Source: Betaproteobacteria bacterium
GTDB lineage: Bacteria > Pseudomonadota > Gammaproteobacteria > Burkholderiales > Burkholderiaceae_C
Length of the DNA: 64,000 bases
Assembly: GCA_016704535.1 (NCBI GenBank)
Contig: JADIZZ010000020.1
Span: forward strand, 62,001 to 126,000
Direction: 5' to 3'
Shown here: positions 25,147 through 33,504 of the stretch, one piece after another
Numbering within the stretch: position 1 is the first letter of the stretch
Layout: the number at the start of each line of letters is the position of its first letter
Translations under genes and position numbers: made by a program
Notes under the pieces: model-generated
The model's database searches: none
Seen by the model: the letters and a program-made list of their open reading frames with translations, nothing else
What the model was told of the DNA's origin: nothing

Positions 25147-25742
25147 TGTTTCCGCTGTCCAGCTACAACGAGTTTTCGCTCGGGGCCGAACTGGCCATCG
25201 CGCTGGTGCTGGGCGTCGGGTTCGGCTTTGCGCTCGAGCGCGCCGGGTTCGGCAGCGCTCGCAAGCTCACGGCCGTCTTCTATCTCTACGACATGGCCGT
25301 GACGAAGGTGATGTTCACCGCCGTCGTCACCACACTCGTGGGCCTGGCCGTGCTGTCGGGTCTTGGCCTCTTCGACATGTCCGAGGTCTACCTCGAACAG
25401 ACCAACTGGACGGCGCAGATCGTCGGCGGCGCGATTTTCGGCGCCGGCTTCGTGGTCGGCGGCTACTGCCCAGGCACCTCGATGGCCGCACTGGCCACCG
25501 GGCGCAAGGACGGCATGCTGTTCGCCTTGGGCATGCTGGCGGGGGTGTGGGCCTATGCCGAGTTCACGCCCGGCCTGGACGAGTGGTACAAGGCCACGTC
25601 ATCGGGTGTCATCACGCTGCCGCAAGCCACGGGCATCGCGATGGGTTGGTGGGCGTTGATCTTCGTCGCCGTGCTGGCCTTTGCGGCCTGGGGCATGGCC
25701 AAACTGGAAAAGCGCTTCAGGTATCTGAACCCGGTGCGCTGA
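25146..25742 (+). CDS. YeeE/YedE-family half transporter, C-terminal type
   Basis: 198 residues from the ATG overlapping the preceding stop. It has several hydrophobic segments, with LERAGFGSARKL near residue 35 and the second cysteine motif GGYCPGTSMAALATG near 105. It complements the upstream half, and together they should form one sulfur-compound channel. Similar tandem pairs are common near rhodanese and sulfur-dioxygenase genes in Proteobacteria. Confidence 0.9.
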   Translation: MFPLSSYNEFSLGAELAIALVLGVGFGFALERAGFGSARKLTAVFYLYDMAVTKVMFTAVVTTLVGLAVLSGLGLFDMSEVYLEQTNWTAQIVGGAIFGAGFVVGGYCPGTSMAALATGRKDGMLFALGMLAGVWAYAEFTPGLDEWYKATSSGVITLPQATGIAMGWWALIFVAVLAFAAWGMAKLEKRFRYLNPVR

Positions 25743-25842
25743 ACGCGGCATCATCGCGACTGAGCGGCGTCGGTGGGCAGGCGCCGACAAGAAGTGCCCT
25801 GGGGCTGGCCCGAGCCCCGACGTACAGACGAGGAGTCGAGAC

Positions 25843-26853
25843 ATGAAATGGAACTGGAAACCGCTGCTGGCCGGCGCGCTGCTGGCGCTGGGTTGGCAGG
25901 CAGGCATGGCGCAGTCGCTGATCCTGGACACCGCAGGTGTCGAGGCGGCCATCAAGCGCGGTGCCGTGCTGTGGGATGCACGTGACGCCGACGACTTCGC
26001 CGCCGGCCACATCCCGGGCGCGGTGAACTTCGGCTACGCAGGCGACCTGTTCCGCGACCCCAACCGCGAAGATCCGCCCTCGGCCGCCGTGGCCGCGCAG
26101 CTGTTCGGTGCCGCCGGCATCGACGTGAACAAGCGCGAGGTCGTGGTCTACACCACCAAGGGCGACCCGTTTGCCTACTACGCCGCCCGCATGGTCGAGT
26201 ACTACGGCGGCAAGCACGGCAAGGTCTACCACGGTGGCATCGAAGACTGGAAGGGCGCCGGCAAGGCACTCAGCAAAGAGCCGATCCGGCTGCCGGCCGT
26301 GACGCTGACGCTCAGCGACGAGCGCGCGGGCACGCTGTGGACGAAGGACGTGGTCGAGCGCGTGCGCTCCGGCGGGGCACAGATCGTCGACGTGCGCACG
26401 CCCAAGGAGTTTTCGGGTGACGACATCCGCGCCATCCGCGGCGGCCATGTCGCCGGTGCGGTGAACATCCCCTACGAGGCGAACTGGGTCGACCCCGCCA
26501 CGCCGGCCAAGCTGGCGGCCAAGAAAGTCAACAACAAGGACGGCATGTCGCTCAAGCCGACGGCCGACCTGAAGGCCACGTACGCCAAGCTCGACCCGGC
26601 CAAGGAAACCGTCGTCTACTGCCAGAGCGCCGTTCGCGCGTCCGAAACCGCCACGGTGCTGCGCGAGCTCGGTTTCAGCAACGTCAAGGTCTACGAGCCT
26701 TCGTGGCTGGGCTACGCCGGCGTGCTGTCGGCGCCGGCAGAGAACGAGGTCTACGTCAACGTCGGTGCACTGAACGGCCGCATCGCTTCGCTGCAGGGCC
26801 GCTTGAAGTCGCTCGAGGCCGATATCGAGAAGCTGCAGCAGGCCAAGCGCTGA
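25843..26853 (+). CDS. Exported two-domain rhodanese sulfurtransferase
   Basis: 336 residues with a signal peptide (cleaved near GMAQ, residue 24). There are two rhodanese domains. The first (25-140) has loop VVYTTKGDPFAYY without Cys and should be inactive. The second (165-300) has the active loop VYCQSAVRAS with Cys260. The C-terminal 30 residues look like a short coiled coil (GRIASLQGRLKSLEADIEKLQQ). It probably works with the triple rhodanese and the Psr-like enzyme on periplasmic sulfane sulfur. A GAGGAG site precedes it. Confidence 0.9.
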   Translation: MKWNWKPLLAGALLALGWQAGMAQSLILDTAGVEAAIKRGAVLWDARDADDFAAGHIPGAVNFGYAGDLFRDPNREDPPSAAVAAQLFGAAGIDVNKREVVVYTTKGDPFAYYAARMVEYYGGKHGKVYHGGIEDWKGAGKALSKEPIRLPAVTLTLSDERAGTLWTKDVVERVRSGGAQIVDVRTPKEFSGDDIRAIRGGHVAGAVNIPYEANWVDPATPAKLAAKKVNNKDGMSLKPTADLKATYAKLDPAKETVVYCQSAVRASETATVLRELGFSNVKVYEPSWLGYAGVLSAPAENEVYVNVGALNGRIASLQGRLKSLEADIEKLQQAKR

Positions 26854-26957
26854 GGCTGGGCGTGAGGCTCCGGAAGGAGCCGCACGCCTGCCGAAGGCCC
26901 GAACGCGATTTCACGCGTGAGGGCTGGGCCGACCCACCACCCAGGAAGTAGAAGACC

Positions 26958-27248
26958 ATGGCCCTGCTCACCAACGAAGACCACCGCACCGACCTGCTGA
27001 ACCGCCTCAAGCGTGCCGAAGGGCAGCTGCGCGGCATCCAGCGCATGATCAGCGACGGCGAGCCTTGTCTGGACATCGCCGGCCAGATGGCCGCGGTGCG
27101 CAAGGCGCTGGACAGCGCCTACGTGCGCATGACGGTGTGCTTCATGCAGCAGGAACTGGGCGCCCGGGTCGGCGTCGAGCCGGGCAAGGAAGCCCAGATG
27201 GAGTCCTTCCTCGACGAGGTCCAGACGCTGCTGGGCAAGATCCGCTGA
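26958..27248 (+). CDS. CsoR/FrmR-family transcriptional repressor
   Basis: 96 residues, all-helical, matching the CsoR/RcnR/FrmR family: RLKRAEGQLRGIQRMI and CLDIAGQMAAVRKALDSA. Cys37 is at the conserved first ligand position. The second helix has Cys61 but lacks the His-x3-Cys pair of copper CsoR and the Cys spacing of the persulfide sensor CstR. The inducer is therefore uncertain: a sulfur species is favoured by context, a metal or aldehyde is possible. The likely targets are the ATACC palindromes at 18976 and 24555. A terminator follows directly. Confidence 0.85.
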   Translation: MALLTNEDHRTDLLNRLKRAEGQLRGIQRMISDGEPCLDIAGQMAAVRKALDSAYVRMTVCFMQQELGARVGVEPGKEAQMESFLDEVQTLLGKIR

Positions 27249-27265
27249 GGATTTACGCCCAAGAA

Positions 27266-27294
27266 AAACGGGGAAGGCGTCGCCTTCCCCGTTT
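27266..27294. terminator. Bidirectional rho-independent terminator
   Basis: A 13 bp perfect stem (AAACGGGGAAGGC with GCCTTCCCCGTTT) and a three-base loop lie 17 bp after the CsoR-family stop. A-rich sequence before and T-rich after allow it to work for the plus-strand sulfur island and for the minus-strand small gene that converges on it. Confidence 0.85.
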
Positions 27295-27318
27295 CTCGCT
27301 TGCGAAGAGCGCTGCTGA

Positions 27319-27510
27319 TCAGCAGCCGCCCTTCTTTTCCTTCTTCTTCATCGGCTCGGCCTTGGCGTCGGCCTTGGCATCGGCCTTGGCCGGCGCAGAG
27401 GCGGCGGGCTTGGCGGGCGCTGCGTCCTTCTTGGCCGGCTCGGCGGCAAAGGCCACGCCGGTGGACAGGGCGAACAGGGCCGTCACGACAGCCGTCATCA
27501 GATTCTTCAT
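27319..27510 (-). CDS. Small exported Ala/Lys/Pro-rich protein ending GGC
   Basis: 63 residues from MKNLMTAVVTAL, with an AGA-rich ribosome region upstream. There is a clear Sec signal cleaved near VAFA/AEP (residue 22). The mature 40 residues are Ala/Lys/Pro/Asp repeats ending KKKEKKGGC, with one terminal Cys. No domain is known. Small proteins of this composition are widespread and usually hypothetical. The single C-terminal Cys beside a sulfur island is notable. It shares its terminator with the CsoR-family gene. Confidence 0.65.
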   Translation of the reverse strand: MKNLMTAVVTALFALSTGVAFAAEPAKKDAAPAKPAASAPAKADAKADAKAEPMKKKEKKGGC

Positions 27511-27722
27511 GCAGTCTCTCCGAGAAAAAGGCGACTTCGGGTCGCGGTGTGGAAGGGTTGCCGCAAGGCCGCAACCCCGGTGAAGGCAGAACCCTGCATC
27601 GGGGCTCGCCGGACAAGCGGGGCGGATTCTAAGATGCGCTGCAACTCGCCCCGGTACCGTCAACGCGCCGCACCGGCAGGGGGTTGACCGGTGACGCCGG
27701 CGCGTCACGCACGGGCGCCGGT

Positions 27723-28367
27723 TCACGGGGCCGGGTCGGCTGGGTCGGGTGGCAGTTCGTCGAGCAACTGCGCCGGCAGCGGACGCGGCTGCAGGCGATG
27801 GCTGCCGCGCGTGGCCGTGCCGATGTTGACGCAGCACACCGGCACCTCGCCCGCGGCCAAGCCACACAGGCGGCGGAGCTGGGCCGAGCTCATCGCCTGT
27901 CCGCTGGTCAGGCCGGCGCCGTAACCCAGCGCATGGGCGCCGAGCAGCAGGTTCTGCAGTGCCGCGCCCATCGACACGAGACGTTCCGGCGCTGGCACGT
28001 CGGGTTCACGCGGACCCAGGCAGGCAACGGCCAGCAGCAGCAGCGGCGCGCGGTAGGCCTTCTCGCGCGCCTGGGCCAGCTGTTCGGGTGTGGCGGCGGG
28101 GTCGCGCTCGGCCAGCGCGCCGGCGAAGGCCTCGGCCAGCCGGTGGCGCTGCGCCGCCGGAACGGCGATGAAGCGCCAGGGTGTGAGCTGGCCATGGTCG
28201 GGCGCGGCGGCGGCCAGTGCCAGCAGCATCTGCAACTCGGCGGGCGTGGGGCCGGGTTCGACCAGGCGCTTGGGCAGCACGGTCTGGCGCGACTCGATGA
28301 GTTCGCGCACGGTTGCGAAGACGTCTTCGACGTTGGTCGGGGAGGGCGAGGCGCTGGACTCGTTCAT
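27723..28367 (-). CDS. Nitroreductase-family flavoprotein (YdjA-like)
   Basis: 214 residues from MNESSASPS; a TTG eight codons earlier is less likely. The nitroreductase fold is indicated by ESRQTVLPKRL at the FMN-binding start, AAAAPDHGQLTPWRFIAV and GAALQNLLLGAHALGYGAGLTSG. The small single-domain form without an extension resembles E. coli YdjA. The substrate is unknown; FMN binding and NAD(P)H use are expected from the family. It follows atpD on the minus strand after about 88 bp. Confidence 0.85.
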   Translation of the reverse strand: MNESSASPSPTNVEDVFATVRELIESRQTVLPKRLVEPGPTPAELQMLLALAAAAPDHGQLTPWRFIAVPAAQRHRLAEAFAGALAERDPAATPEQLAQAREKAYRAPLLLLAVACLGPREPDVPAPERLVSMGAALQNLLLGAHALGYGAGLTSGQAMSSAQLRRLCGLAAGEVPVCCVNIGTATRGSHRLQPRPLPAQLLDELPPDPADPAP

Positions 28368-28454
28368 GGGAGTGGCATTCTGGCGCGCCAAAGGCCCGGC
28401 GCGCCATCGGCGCCGGCCCCCGGTAAAGCGTGACCCCTCTGCGCGCAGGTCAGC

Positions 28455-29057
28455 TCACCGTGACGCGCCCTGGCGCATCCAGACAGCGTCTTCCTGCTCC
28501 AGCTCTTCGAGCCTGCCCTCGATGTCGCCGATGCTGCGGTCCAGCTCGGGCAGCATCACGTCCTGCAGCGCCCGCGCGCGACGCACGGCACGGCGGTACT
28601 CGGCCGACAGGCGCTCCAGGTTGCCGGCCACGGCGGCCAGTTCAACGGCAGTGGCCAGTGTGGAAGCGAAGGCGACGCGACAGGCTTCGGCCTCGGGCGA
28701 GGGCAGCACGGCCGTTGCGACCGGCACGCTGCCGGGCTGCCACTGTGCCGTCTGCAGCCGCACGCCCATCAACGCGCGCAGCCGGGTCAACACGGCGGCG
28801 TCGGTGGCGTCCGCGGCCGGATGAACCTGCAGGCCTTCCAGTCCGTGCCGCGCCACTGCCGCGGCCAGTGTGTCCAGGGCCTGTGCATGCCGTGCATCGA
28901 AGACAGCCTTCAGACGGGCGTGGTCCTGCAACTGGCGCAGGATCTCGCCGGCCAGCAGCAGGCACTTCTCGTCGAGGAAGACGTAGCCCTCGTGCATCGC
29001 ACGGCGCTCGTCCTTCATCTCGATGACGGCGCTGCGGGTGGGGCTGACGTCCACCAT
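28455..29057 (-). CDS. atpD: A/V-type ATPase subunit D (central stalk)
   Basis: 200 residues, almost wholly helical coiled coil. It starts VSPTRSAVIEMKDERRAMHEGYVFLDEKCLLL, the D-subunit form of the rotor shaft start, and ends with a long helix LEELEQEDAVWMR. Subunit D rotates within the A3B3 head. It is the last ATPase gene of the operon and is separated from atpB by a cytochrome c gene, which is unusual. Confidence 0.9.
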   Translation of the reverse strand: MVDVSPTRSAVIEMKDERRAMHEGYVFLDEKCLLLAGEILRQLQDHARLKAVFDARHAQALDTLAAAVARHGLEGLQVHPAADATDAAVLTRLRALMGVRLQTAQWQPGSVPVATAVLPSPEAEACRVAFASTLATAVELAAVAGNLERLSAEYRRAVRRARALQDVMLPELDRSIGDIEGRLEELEQEDAVWMRQGASR

Positions 29058-29082
29058 GGCCGGCTCTGCGTCTGTCGCGGGG

Positions 29083-29553
29083 TCAGTACTTGGCCTTGAT
29101 CGCCTCGAGCTGTTCCTTGGTGACGCCCGGCACGTTGTCCCGCGCCTTGAGGCGGTTCAGGTTCCACGCGCCTTCACCGAGCCAGGTCTTGATGATCTGC
29201 AGGTTCTTCTGGCGTTCGGCGTCGTTCCCGCCCAGGTACTTGTACATGTTGCCGGGCTTGCCGCCGGCGGCCGGGCTCTTGCCATCGTCCAGGCGGCGCT
29301 GCATCGCTCCGGTCGCGGGCCACGCGACGTAGGTCATGAAGTGCGGGTAGGTGTCCATCCGCGAACCCAGCTTCTTGTCCTTCTCGCGCAGGACCAGCCA
29401 GTCGTTGTACTCGGGGGCGTCGGCACCGTGACATTCACCGCACTCGGCCTTGATCATCGGCGCGATGTCCTTCTGCCAGGTGAGTTCCTGCGCGTTGGCG
29501 GACAGGGCCATGCCGGCGAGGGCGAGAACGGCGGTGGTGGACAGTCGGGTCAT
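29083..29553 (-). CDS. Monoheme c-type cytochrome inside the A/V-ATPase operon
   Basis: 156 residues from MTRLSTTAVLAL, with AGGAG 8 bp upstream. The signal peptide is cleaved near ANAQ (residue 22). One CGECH heme motif (about 38-42) follows QKDIAPMIKAECGECHG, a pattern seen in PSCyt1-like cytochromes. The last 60 residues are helical with several Trp and Lys. It should be periplasmic, whereas all flanking genes encode ATPase parts. Orientation and the 25 bp gap to atpD suggest co-transcription. The function is unknown. Confidence 0.88.
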   Translation of the reverse strand: MTRLSTTAVLALAGMALSANAQELTWQKDIAPMIKAECGECHGADAPEYNDWLVLREKDKKLGSRMDTYPHFMTYVAWPATGAMQRRLDDGKSPAAGGKPGNMYKYLGGNDAERQKNLQIIKTWLGEGAWNLNRLKARDNVPGVTKEQLEAIKAKY

Positions 29554-29689
29554 GGGGTGCTCCTGGACGTCATGCGGATGAACTCGGCGCCGCCCGGTGG
29601 CTCTGGGCCAACGTGCGACGGCCATTGTGCGCGTCCGACCGGTGCCGACGATTGAGCTCGGGCAAGCGTCGGGCGGTCCTGGCAGGCTG

Positions 29690-31072
29690 CTATGGCACCG
29701 CGGCAGCGGGCCGGTGCGCGGCGAGTTGCGCATCCGATAGCCGCGTCAGTTCGCTGTCGGGCAGCCCGGCCAGCAACTGCCAGCCCAGCGCCATGCTCTG
29801 CTCCAGCGTGCGTGCGCCGTCCTGGCTGGCCAGCGTGGTCTCGAAGGCGGTGCCGAAGCGCAGGTAGCGCCGGTCGGTGTCGGCCAGGCCTTCCTCGCCC
29901 ACCACGCTGGCCAGCACCCGTGCCTGCGCGGCGCGCGCGTATGCGGCGTAGAGCTGGCTGGCCAGGGCCGGGTGGTCGGGGTGGGTGTAGTGCTTGCCGG
30001 TGCCGTCCTTCATCAGCCGCGAAAGACTCGGCAGCACGTTGATCGGCGGGTAGATGCCGCGTCGGTCGAGCTCACGCGACAGCACGATCTGCCCTTCGGT
30101 GATGTAGCCCGTGAGGTCGGGGATCGGGTGGCCGATGTCGTCGGCCGGCATCGTCAGGATGGACAGCTGCGTGAGTGTGCCCGGCGCGTCGCGCAGGCAG
30201 CCGGCGCGTTCGAAGAGCGTGGCCAGGTCGGAGTACATGTAGCCCGGGAAACCCTTGCGGCTGGGGATTTCGCCCTTGCTCGACGAGACCTCGCGCAGCG
30301 CCTCGCAGTAGTTCGTCATGTCGGTCAGGATCACCAGCACGTGCTTGCCTTCCACGAAGGCCAGGTACTCGGCGGCGCTGAGCGCGAATCGCGGCGTCAG
30401 CAGGCGCTGCGTGCTGCTGTCGCTGGCCAGGTTCAGGAACAGCGCCGTGCGCTCCAGCGCGCCGCCCTGTTCCAGGCTGCGGCGGAAGTACTCGGCGCTG
30501 TCGTGCGGCACGCCGATGCCGGCGAAGACGATGACGAAGTCGTCGGCCTGCTCACCGCGCAGGCGGGCGTGGCCGGCGATCTCCACCGCCAGCCGGTCGT
30601 GCGGCAGCCCACCGCCGCTGAAGAGCGGCAGCTTCTGCCCGCGCACCAGGCTGTTCAGCAGGTCGATGCTGCTGATGCCGGTTTCGATGAAGTCGCGCGG
30701 CAGCGCGCGCGCCACCGGGTTCATCGGCAGGCCCTCGATGGGCACCTTGCGGTGCACGGCCACGGGCGGGCCGCCGTCGATGACCTGGCCGACACCGTTG
30801 AAAACGCGTCCCAGCAGCCCCGGCCCCAAGCCGAAGGCCAGGGGCTCGCCATGGAAGCGCACCACCGTGCCTTCGAGCGACAGGCCCGAAGTCGACTCCA
30901 TCACTTCGATGGTCATGAACTGCTCGTCGATGGCGGCGATGCGGCCCAGGCGCGAACGGCCGTCGCTGCCGCGCACGTCCACCGCGTCCTGCAGGCCGAC
31001 GTCGAGCGTGCGCCGCAGGAAGAGCAGAGGGCCTTCCAGCCGCGTGGCGGCGCCTTCAACCGTGAGCAGCAT
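29690..31072 (-). CDS. atpB: A/V-type ATPase subunit B (regulatory)
   Basis: 460 residues from MLLTVEGAATRLEGPL, overlapping the atpA stop by 17 bp; the longer frame is Arg/Pro shadow. It is the non-catalytic nucleotide-site subunit. The P-loop is replaced by LPLFSGGGLPHDRLA, while ETGISSIDLLNSLVRGQKLP and SRKGFPGYMYSDLATLFERAG are the normal B-subunit blocks. Length agrees with archaeal and bacterial B subunits. It forms the A3B3 head with the next gene upstream. Confidence 0.96.
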   Translation of the reverse strand: MLLTVEGAATRLEGPLLFLRRTLDVGLQDAVDVRGSDGRSRLGRIAAIDEQFMTIEVMESTSGLSLEGTVVRFHGEPLAFGLGPGLLGRVFNGVGQVIDGGPPVAVHRKVPIEGLPMNPVARALPRDFIETGISSIDLLNSLVRGQKLPLFSGGGLPHDRLAVEIAGHARLRGEQADDFVIVFAGIGVPHDSAEYFRRSLEQGGALERTALFLNLASDSSTQRLLTPRFALSAAEYLAFVEGKHVLVILTDMTNYCEALREVSSSKGEIPSRKGFPGYMYSDLATLFERAGCLRDAPGTLTQLSILTMPADDIGHPIPDLTGYITEGQIVLSRELDRRGIYPPINVLPSLSRLMKDGTGKHYTHPDHPALASQLYAAYARAAQARVLASVVGEEGLADTDRRYLRFGTAFETTLASQDGARTLEQSMALGWQLLAGLPDSELTRLSDAQLAAHRPAAAVP

Positions 31073-32852
31073 CGCGAGGCTCCGGGGGGGTCGTGACGGT
31101 GGGCGGCGCCGTGCCGGTGGGCGCGATCTGCGCAAACTCACGTTCCAGGCGCGCCTGCAGTTCGGCGAGTTTGGGCAACTGGTCGTCGGCCACCTCTTCG
31201 CCCATGCGCTGCAGTGCGCGCAGCCCCGGCAGGGCGGCCACCTGCTCGGGCGTGGCGCCGGCCGCGCCTGCCGCGTCGACCATGTCGATGAAGCGGCCCA
31301 GCAGCTTCATCATCGCGGCCTGGCGCGCGGGGCTGCAGACGCGGTCGATCTCGCTGAATGCGCTCTGGCGCAGGAAGGCCTCGTTGACGAGTTCGGCGCA
31401 CAGCAGCGTGAGCTGCTGGCGCGCCGGAAGCGCGTCCTTGCCGATGATGCGCGCCATGCGTTCGAGCTGCGCCTGGTCGTCCAGCAGCGTCAGCAGGCGT
31501 CGGCGCAGCGCCAGCCAGTCGCCGTTGCCCTGCGCGGCCCACCAGGGCGCGAAGCCGCGGGCGTCTTCGGCGTAGCTCTGCAGCGGGTGGATGGCGGGAT
31601 AAAAGCGCGCTTGCGCCCGCTTGACGTCCAGCGCCCAGAAGGCCTTCACGTAGCGTTTGGTGTGGCTGGTGACGGGCTCGCTGAAGTCGCCCGACGGCGG
31701 GCTGATGGCGCCCATCACCGTCACCGAGCCCCGTTCGCCGGCGAGGGTGTCGACGAGCGCGGCGCGTTCGTAGAAGTCGGCCAGGCGGCTGGACAGGTAG
31801 GCCGGGTAGCCGCCTTCGCCCGGCAGTTCACCGAAGCGGCCCGAGACCTCGCGCAGCGCCTCCGCCCAGCGGCTGGTGCTGTCGGCCATCAGCGCCACGT
31901 GCAGGCCCTGGTCGCGGAAGTACTCGGCCACCGTGATGGCGCAGTAGATGCTGGCCTCGCGCGCGGCCACCGGCATGTTGCTGGTGTTGGCGATGATCAC
32001 CGTGCGCTCCATCAGCGGGCGGCCGCTGCGCGGGTCGGTGAGCGTAGGGAATTCGTCGAGCACGCCGGCCATCTCGTTGCCGCGCTCCCCGCAGCCGAGA
32101 TAGACGATGACGTCGGCATTGCAGCCCTTCGCCAGCGCCTCGAGCAGCACCGTCTTGCCGGTGCCGAAACCGCCCGGGATGGCAGCCTTGCCGCCCTGCG
32201 CCACGGGGAAGAGGCTGTCGAGGATACGTTGGCCCGTGACCAGCGGCGCCTGCGTGGGCAGGCGGCGTTGTACTGGGCGCGGCACGCGCACCGGCCAGAC
32301 GTGGCTCATCGCCAGTTCACGCAGACGGCCATCGCCCTGGCGCAGCACGAGCACGGTGTCGGTTTCGGTGTAGTCGCCGGCGGGCATCGCCTGCTCGACG
32401 GCGCCGGCCGCATCGGGCGGCGCCAGGCAGCGCTGCACGCGGCCCGCCGCATCGGTGGCGGTGCCGATCACCGCGCCGTGCGTCAGAACCTCGCCTACGG
32501 CCAGGCGGGGTTCGAAGTGCAGCCGTGTCGTGGAGGGCGCACGCAGCCCCGGCTGCACGAAGTTGCTGCCGGTGCCGGACAAGGGCCGCAGCAGGCCGTC
32601 GAAGATCTGCCCCAGCAGCCCGGGGCCCAGGCGGATGGCCAACGGCTGGCCGTCACCGTGCACCTCGGTGCCCGGGCTCAGGCCAGTGGTGTCTTCGTAG
32701 ACCTGCACCACCAGTGTGTCGTCGTGGATGCGCACCACTTCGCCCAGCAGCCCCTGCGGGCCGACACGCACCGATTCGCGCAGCGCAAACGGCCCCTGGC
32801 GCCGGGCGTGCAGCACCGGCCCGGCGATCCAGCGCACGATGGCCAGGCTCAT
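31056..32852 (-). CDS. atpA: A/V-type ATPase subunit A (catalytic)
   Basis: 598 residues from MSLAIVRWIAGPVL at 32852. The Walker A is GGFGTGKT (near residue 232), followed by IVYLGCGERGNEM, which carries the catalytic Glu, and by DSTSRWAEALREVSGR (Walker B region). The non-homologous insertion of A subunits (about 110-200) is present, which sets it apart from F-type beta. It hydrolyses or makes ATP in the rotary enzyme. The operon order here is H-like, C, I, K, F, E, A, B, cytochrome, D. Confidence 0.97.
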   Translation of the reverse strand: MSLAIVRWIAGPVLHARRQGPFALRESVRVGPQGLLGEVVRIHDDTLVVQVYEDTTGLSPGTEVHGDGQPLAIRLGPGLLGQIFDGLLRPLSGTGSNFVQPGLRAPSTTRLHFEPRLAVGEVLTHGAVIGTATDAAGRVQRCLAPPDAAGAVEQAMPAGDYTETDTVLVLRQGDGRLRELAMSHVWPVRVPRPVQRRLPTQAPLVTGQRILDSLFPVAQGGKAAIPGGFGTGKTVLLEALAKGCNADVIVYLGCGERGNEMAGVLDEFPTLTDPRSGRPLMERTVIIANTSNMPVAAREASIYCAITVAEYFRDQGLHVALMADSTSRWAEALREVSGRFGELPGEGGYPAYLSSRLADFYERAALVDTLAGERGSVTVMGAISPPSGDFSEPVTSHTKRYVKAFWALDVKRAQARFYPAIHPLQSYAEDARGFAPWWAAQGNGDWLALRRRLLTLLDDQAQLERMARIIGKDALPARQQLTLLCAELVNEAFLRQSAFSEIDRVCSPARQAAMMKLLGRFIDMVDAAGAAGATPEQVAALPGLRALQRMGEEVADDQLPKLAELQARLEREFAQIAPTGTAPPTVTTPPEPRDAAHG

Positions 32853-32865
32853 GAGCGGCCCCTCG

Positions 32866-33504
32866 TCATGACTGGGCCTCCAGCCGGCGCAGCAGCGCGG
32901 CGTCAACCTCGTCGGTCTCGGCCAGCAGGCCTTGCAGGCTGCCGTCGACGACGTTGCCGCCGGCGAGCACCTTCAGGCCGGCGGCCATGCCGGCATCGGC
33001 TGCGAAGTCGGTTTCGACATGGCCACGTTGCGCGAGGCTTGCGGCGGCCGCGGCGCGCTCGTCGGCCGGCCAGTCGCCAGCGTGCACGATGCGCCAGCGC
33101 GTGGCCGGCAGGCGCGCGTGGGCCACGTCCAGCACCTGCGCCACCCACGCCGCGCGTGCGGCAGGCTGCACCCATCGGTCCTGCAGTGCCGCCGGCAACT
33201 GCTGGCGCGCGAGGCCCAGCAGCAGCGAGGTGCGCTGCTGCGCGTGCAGGCGCTGCTGTGTGGCCAGCCGGGCCTGCGCCGCCGCCACCTGCGCCTGCAA
33301 CGTGCGGCGCTGCTCGACGAAAGTCTGCCGCATGCGCGTGCGTGCTTCGGCCTGCGCCTGGTTGCGCAGCGCCGCAGCGCGGGCGCGCGCCTCGCCGACG
33401 ATCTGCGCGCACTGCCGCTCGCGGTCGCCGTCGACCAGGTCGAGCAGCGCCTGCAGCGAGGCCTGCAGCGGCGGCAGTGGTGGCAGTGGCACGGAGCCGT
33501 TCAT
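32866..33504 (-). CDS. atpE: A/V-type ATPase subunit E (peripheral stalk)
   Basis: 212 residues from MNGSVPLPPLPPL. The ATG overlaps the atpF stop (ATGA), which fixes the start although the frame is open far upstream. The N-terminal half is a long Ala/Gln/Arg coiled coil (QIVGEARARAAALRNQAQAE...), and the C-terminal half is the globular head-binding domain with GLKVLAGGNVVDGSL, typical of subunit E. Confidence 0.88.
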   Translation of the reverse strand: MNGSVPLPPLPPLQASLQALLDLVDGDRERQCAQIVGEARARAAALRNQAQAEARTRMRQTFVEQRRTLQAQVAAAQARLATQQRLHAQQRTSLLLGLARQQLPAALQDRWVQPAARAAWVAQVLDVAHARLPATRWRIVHAGDWPADERAAAAASLAQRGHVETDFAADAGMAAGLKVLAGGNVVDGSLQGLLAETDEVDAALLRRLEAQS

